A stretch of 9,292 bases of DNA from Deltaproteobacteria bacterium (lineage in GTDB: Bacteria > Desulfobacterota > Binatia > Binatales > Binataceae): assembly GCA_021799555.1 (NCBI GenBank), contig JAJZAG010000139.1, positions 1 to 9,292 on the forward strand. The letters run 5' to 3'. A program made the position numbers and the translations under genes. This document shows, one piece after another, positions 6,735 to 9,292 of the stretch (the first letter of the stretch is position 1; each line of letters opens with the position of its first letter). Below the pieces are notes generated by a model. That model was not told the DNA's origin, made no database searches, and was given only the letters and a program-made list of their open reading frames with translations.

Positions 6735-6772
6735 GACTGATTCCTTAATTCGTCCTGATCGAAGTAAGCGCG

Positions 6773-8956
6773 ATGCCGTCCATCAACCTTGAAGATTTAA
6801 ACCCCGAACAGCGCGCCGCCGTAACCGCCGAGCCCGGACCGATCTTAATTCTCGCCGGGGCCGGGTCGGGCAAAACGCGCGTGCTCACTTACCGTATCGC
6901 CTACCTGATGGAGGAGCGCAAGGCCGATCTCGACGCGATCCTCGCGGTCACGTTCACCAATAAGGCCGCCGCGGAGATGCGCGAGCGGATTGCCAAGCTT
7001 ATCGGCGGACAGGAGCGCGCGCCGTGGGTGAGCACCTTCCACTCCGCGTGCGCACGAATCCTTCGTGTCGAGGGTCACGTCCTGGGTTTCGACCGCAACT
7101 TTTCGATTCTCGACGAAGGCGACTCGGCGGCGGTGATGCGCCGTGTGCTCGAGGAGGCAATGTTGCCTGACGCTCCGCCAGCCGAGCTTGTACGCGCGCG
7201 AATCGAGCAGGCCAAAAACGAAGCGATCGGCCCAGCCGCGATGGCCGCAAGGGCTGAGAGCGACCGTGACGCGCGAATCGCCGAGCTATACGCGCTTTAT
7301 CAAAAGCGGCTCATCGCGATGAACGCGATGGATTTCTCCGACCTGCAGATGAATGTCTTTTCGCTTTTCGAACGGCATCCGGAGGTGCTCGAACGATGGC
7401 AGCGACGCGCCGAACATCTGCTGGTGGACGAATATCAAGACACCAACCGGGTCCAGTACCTGCTGGTGCGCTCTCTCGCTGCGCGTTCTGGCAGCTTGTG
7501 TGTCGTGGGCGATGAGGACCAGTCGATCTATCGATGGCGCGGCGCCGATATCCGCAACATCCTGGAATTCGAACATGATTTTCCCAATGCGAGGATCTTC
7601 AAGCTCGAGCAGAACTATCGCTCCACCAAGACGATCTTGGCTGTGGCCGCAAGCGTTATCCGCAACAACACGGAGCGCAAGGACAAAACGCTGTGGACAG
7701 AAAACGACGCCGGCGATCCAGTCGTCTATTTCACGGGAACGACCGAGCGAGAGGAAGGCGACTTTATCGCCCGTGAGATCGCGCGGATGGTCGAAGCGGG
7801 AGACCTGCGCCCAATGGATTTCGTGGTCTTCTACCGGACCAACGCGCAGTCGCGAGTGATCGAAGAGGCGCTGGTGCGCCGGCGCATCCCCTACTACATC
7901 GTCGGCGGCGTGCGCTTTTACGAACAGCGCGACGTCAAAGATTTGCTCGCATACTTGCGCGTGCTCGCAAACCCTGCCGACGCGGTGAGCCTCGAGCGGA
8001 TGGTGGCCACGCCACCACGCGGTGTCGGCACCAAAACGGTTGAAGCAATCAGGGAAATCGCTGCGCGCGAGGAAATCACCGCGTTCGAAGCTATGGGCAG
8101 GCTCGAGATCGTTTCGACCGTCGCGCTAAGAATCGCCAAATCGGCAGGCGCGCTGTATTCCTGGATGCGGGATCTGGCCACGCGCGAACCGCAGATGTCA
8201 GTGCGCGAGATCGTCAGCGAGGTTGTGCGTCAGTCCGGATTCGAGACTTACCTGGACACGTTGGGAGACGCGGCCGCGCGCAAGCAGAACCTGGCCGAAC
8301 TCCTGACCGCATCCGGCGCCTTCGACGCCGAAAAATCCGGCGGTGGACTCGCGGAATTTCTCGAACGTGTCGCCCTTGTAAACGACGCCGATCAAGTCTC
8401 GACCGTCGCGGGCCGTGTCGCGCTGATGACGCTGCACACCTCGAAAGGCCTCGAATACCCGATCGTCTTCATGGCCGGAATGGAAGAAGGCTTATTCCCG
8501 CATAGCCGCTCCGCCGACAGTCCTAACGAAATTGAAGAAGAACGCAGGCTTTGCTACGTCGGGATGACGCGAGCGCGCCGACTGCTCTATCTCACGAACA
8601 CGCTCTCGCGCGAGCTATTCGGAAGACGCGACGAACCGCGGCCTTCCCGCTTTCTGGCCGAAATCGATGGAGGCCTGCTCCGCCGGATCGCACCCGAACG
8701 CGAGCGGCGGATCCTGCGCGATCCTGGGCCAGAGCGGTCATACGTCGATTACAGCGATACTCAACTCCCCGAAGGCGAAACCGACGGCGGCGGACTCGCG
8801 GTCGGCGCGCGGGTAATTCATCCCACCTTCGGACGCGGAGTGATACGCCGCCGCGAAGGGCGCGGCGACGGCGCGAAGGCGTGGGTGAATTTTGATCGTG
8901 CCGGAGTCAAGCTGCTGGTGCTAAAATTCGCCAATCTAAAACCGATTGCCGACTGA
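6773..8956 (+). CDS. pcrA: ATP-dependent 3'-5' DNA helicase, PcrA/UvrD family (superfamily 1A)
   Basis: 727 residues, the normal size for PcrA/UvrD (about 720-740). It unwinds DNA 3' to 5' in nucleotide excision and mismatch repair and strips RecA or stalled polymerase from DNA. All SF1A motifs are present in order: Q motif LNPEQRAAV (9-17, Gln13); Walker A AGAGSGKT (28-35, Lys34); Ia AVTFTNKAAAEMRERI (58-73); Walker B LLVDEYQDTN (216-225, Asp219/Glu220); III VVGDEDQSIYRWRGA (244-258); IV LEQNYRST (278-285); V MTLHTSKGLEYPIVF (552-566); VI CYVGMTRARR (594-603). The C-terminal VGARVIHPTFGRGVIRR to FANLKPI (677-724) is the Tudor-like domain that in PcrA/UvrD contacts RNA polymerase. Motif V has Thr-Ser where Ala-Ala is common, a mild variation. 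The ATG follows a weak GAAG site. The gene is divergent from rlmE. It could equally be called uvrD; the Tudor tail does not separate the two names. Confidence 0.97.
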   Translation: MPSINLEDLNPEQRAAVTAEPGPILILAGAGSGKTRVLTYRIAYLMEERKADLDAILAVTFTNKAAAEMRERIAKLIGGQERAPWVSTFHSACARILRVEGHVLGFDRNFSILDEGDSAAVMRRVLEEAMLPDAPPAELVRARIEQAKNEAIGPAAMAARAESDRDARIAELYALYQKRLIAMNAMDFSDLQMNVFSLFERHPEVLERWQRRAEHLLVDEYQDTNRVQYLLVRSLAARSGSLCVVGDEDQSIYRWRGADIRNILEFEHDFPNARIFKLEQNYRSTKTILAVAASVIRNNTERKDKTLWTENDAGDPVVYFTGTTEREEGDFIAREIARMVEAGDLRPMDFVVFYRTNAQSRVIEEALVRRRIPYYIVGGVRFYEQRDVKDLLAYLRVLANPADAVSLERMVATPPRGVGTKTVEAIREIAAREEITAFEAMGRLEIVSTVALRIAKSAGALYSWMRDLATREPQMSVREIVSEVVRQSGFETYLDTLGDAAARKQNLAELLTASGAFDAEKSGGGLAEFLERVALVNDADQVSTVAGRVALMTLHTSKGLEYPIVFMAGMEEGLFPHSRSADSPNEIEEERRLCYVGMTRARRLLYLTNTLSRELFGRRDEPRPSRFLAEIDGGLLRRIAPERERRILRDPGPERSYVDYSDTQLPEGETDGGGLAVGARVIHPTFGRGVIRRREGRGDGAKAWVNFDRAGVKLLVLKFANLKPIAD

Positions 8957-9027
8957 GCGATCTTCCCTTACAATTTTCTTGCGAGGCGGTGGATTGCGGG
9001 CGAAGTTCGGCCGCAACGGCGGAATCA

Positions 9028-9292
9028 TTGAAGTACCCAGAACATAAGCGGTTCCGATGGCTTGCGCTTGCGGTGTGCCTGGTTGCGGCGGTGTGGGCAA
9101 TGCCGCGCGTTGCGCACGGATGGACGGACGACGAATTCGCCAAGCGCCCGCTCTATGCTTACCCGCTTCCGCGCGGCCGCGACAACATTATCGGAAACCT
9201 GATTACCTATCAGATTCAAAAGGGCGACACGCTGCTCGATGTTGGCCGGTGGTTTGGTGTGACAGCGACAGCCATTTCCACCGCCAACGGAA
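9028..9292 (+). CDS. Exported LysM-domain protein, probable L,D-transpeptidase (5' part)
   Basis: The first 88 residues of a gene that runs off the window. From a TTG start at 9028 the protein reads MKYPEHKRFR (basic n-region), then WLALAVCLVAAVWA (hydrophobic core, 11-24), a good signal peptide that would be cut near AHG-W (after Gly31) or after Ala24. GGCGGA four bases before the TTG is a fair ribosome site. The mature part has LYAYPLPRGRDNIIG (42-56) and then a LysM domain beginning TYQIQKGDTLLDVGRWFGV and continuing to STANG (60-88). The order YPLP, a few residues, I/V-G, then a LysM or LysM-like repeat matches the front of YkuD/ErfK-type L,D-transpeptidases, periplasmic enzymes that cross-link peptidoglycan or attach lipoprotein to it. 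The catalytic YkuD domain itself is not in the window. The frame is open upstream to a GTG at 8989, but that would lengthen the n-region and its GAGG is too close. ATG at 9100 would remove the signal sequence. Confidence 0.75.
   Translation, partial: MKYPEHKRFRWLALAVCLVAAVWAMPRVAHGWTDDEFAKRPLYAYPLPRGRDNIIGNLITYQIQKGDTLLDVGRWFGVTATAISTANG

Overview
The window holds eight genes packed tightly on both strands of what looks like the chromosome of a GC-rich Gram-negative bacterium. It carries housekeeping genes (rlmE, a PcrA/UvrD helicase), a predicted outer-membrane-type lipoprotein with a classical lipobox, and the start of an envelope-modifying LysM protein. I see no mobile element, CRISPR array, tRNA or rRNA. 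The phylum cannot be fixed from sequence alone. The gene mix (a bifunctional-nuclease-fold protein, PcrA with a Tudor-like tail, an aco/pdh-type dehydrogenase cluster) would suit an uncultured Desulfobacterota-, Binatota- or Myxococcota-like lineage, but that is a low-confidence impression.

Bases 2-2800 (+ strand) are a 2-oxoacid/acetoin-type dehydrogenase operon in the order E1-alpha (5' end outside the window), E1-beta, E2. E1 would decarboxylate the substrate on thiamine diphosphate. E2 would take the acyl group on its single lipoyl lysine and pass it to CoA. No E3 (dihydrolipoamide dehydrogenase) follows, so E3 must be encoded upstream or elsewhere.

Bases 2801-5034 (+) hold two independent-looking genes. 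The first encodes an exported protein of 432 residues with seven spaced repeats resembling beta-propeller blades. It has its own promoter-like sequence in the AT-richer gap before it. The second encodes a caffeoyl-CoA-type class I O-methyltransferase. A 153-bp convergent gap (5035-5187) with a weak hairpin separates them from the next block.

Bases 5188-6666 (- strand) form a two-gene unit read right to left: rlmE (23S rRNA U2552 2'-O-methyltransferase), then, 45 bp on, an unusual lipoprotein that joins a DUF151/bifunctional-nuclease domain to a PDZ domain. A 106-bp divergent promoter region (6667-6772) separates rlmE from pcrA (6773-8956, +). The last gene starts near 9028 and runs off the window. 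It has a signal peptide, a short YPLP-type linker and a LysM domain, the usual front end of an L,D-transpeptidase.

No gene-free stretch exceeds 300 bp; the longest are 2801-2966 (166 bp) and 5035-5187 (153 bp). The most unusual items are the DUF151-PDZ lipoprotein and the seven-repeat exported protein. Nothing here amounts to a clear new multi-gene system.
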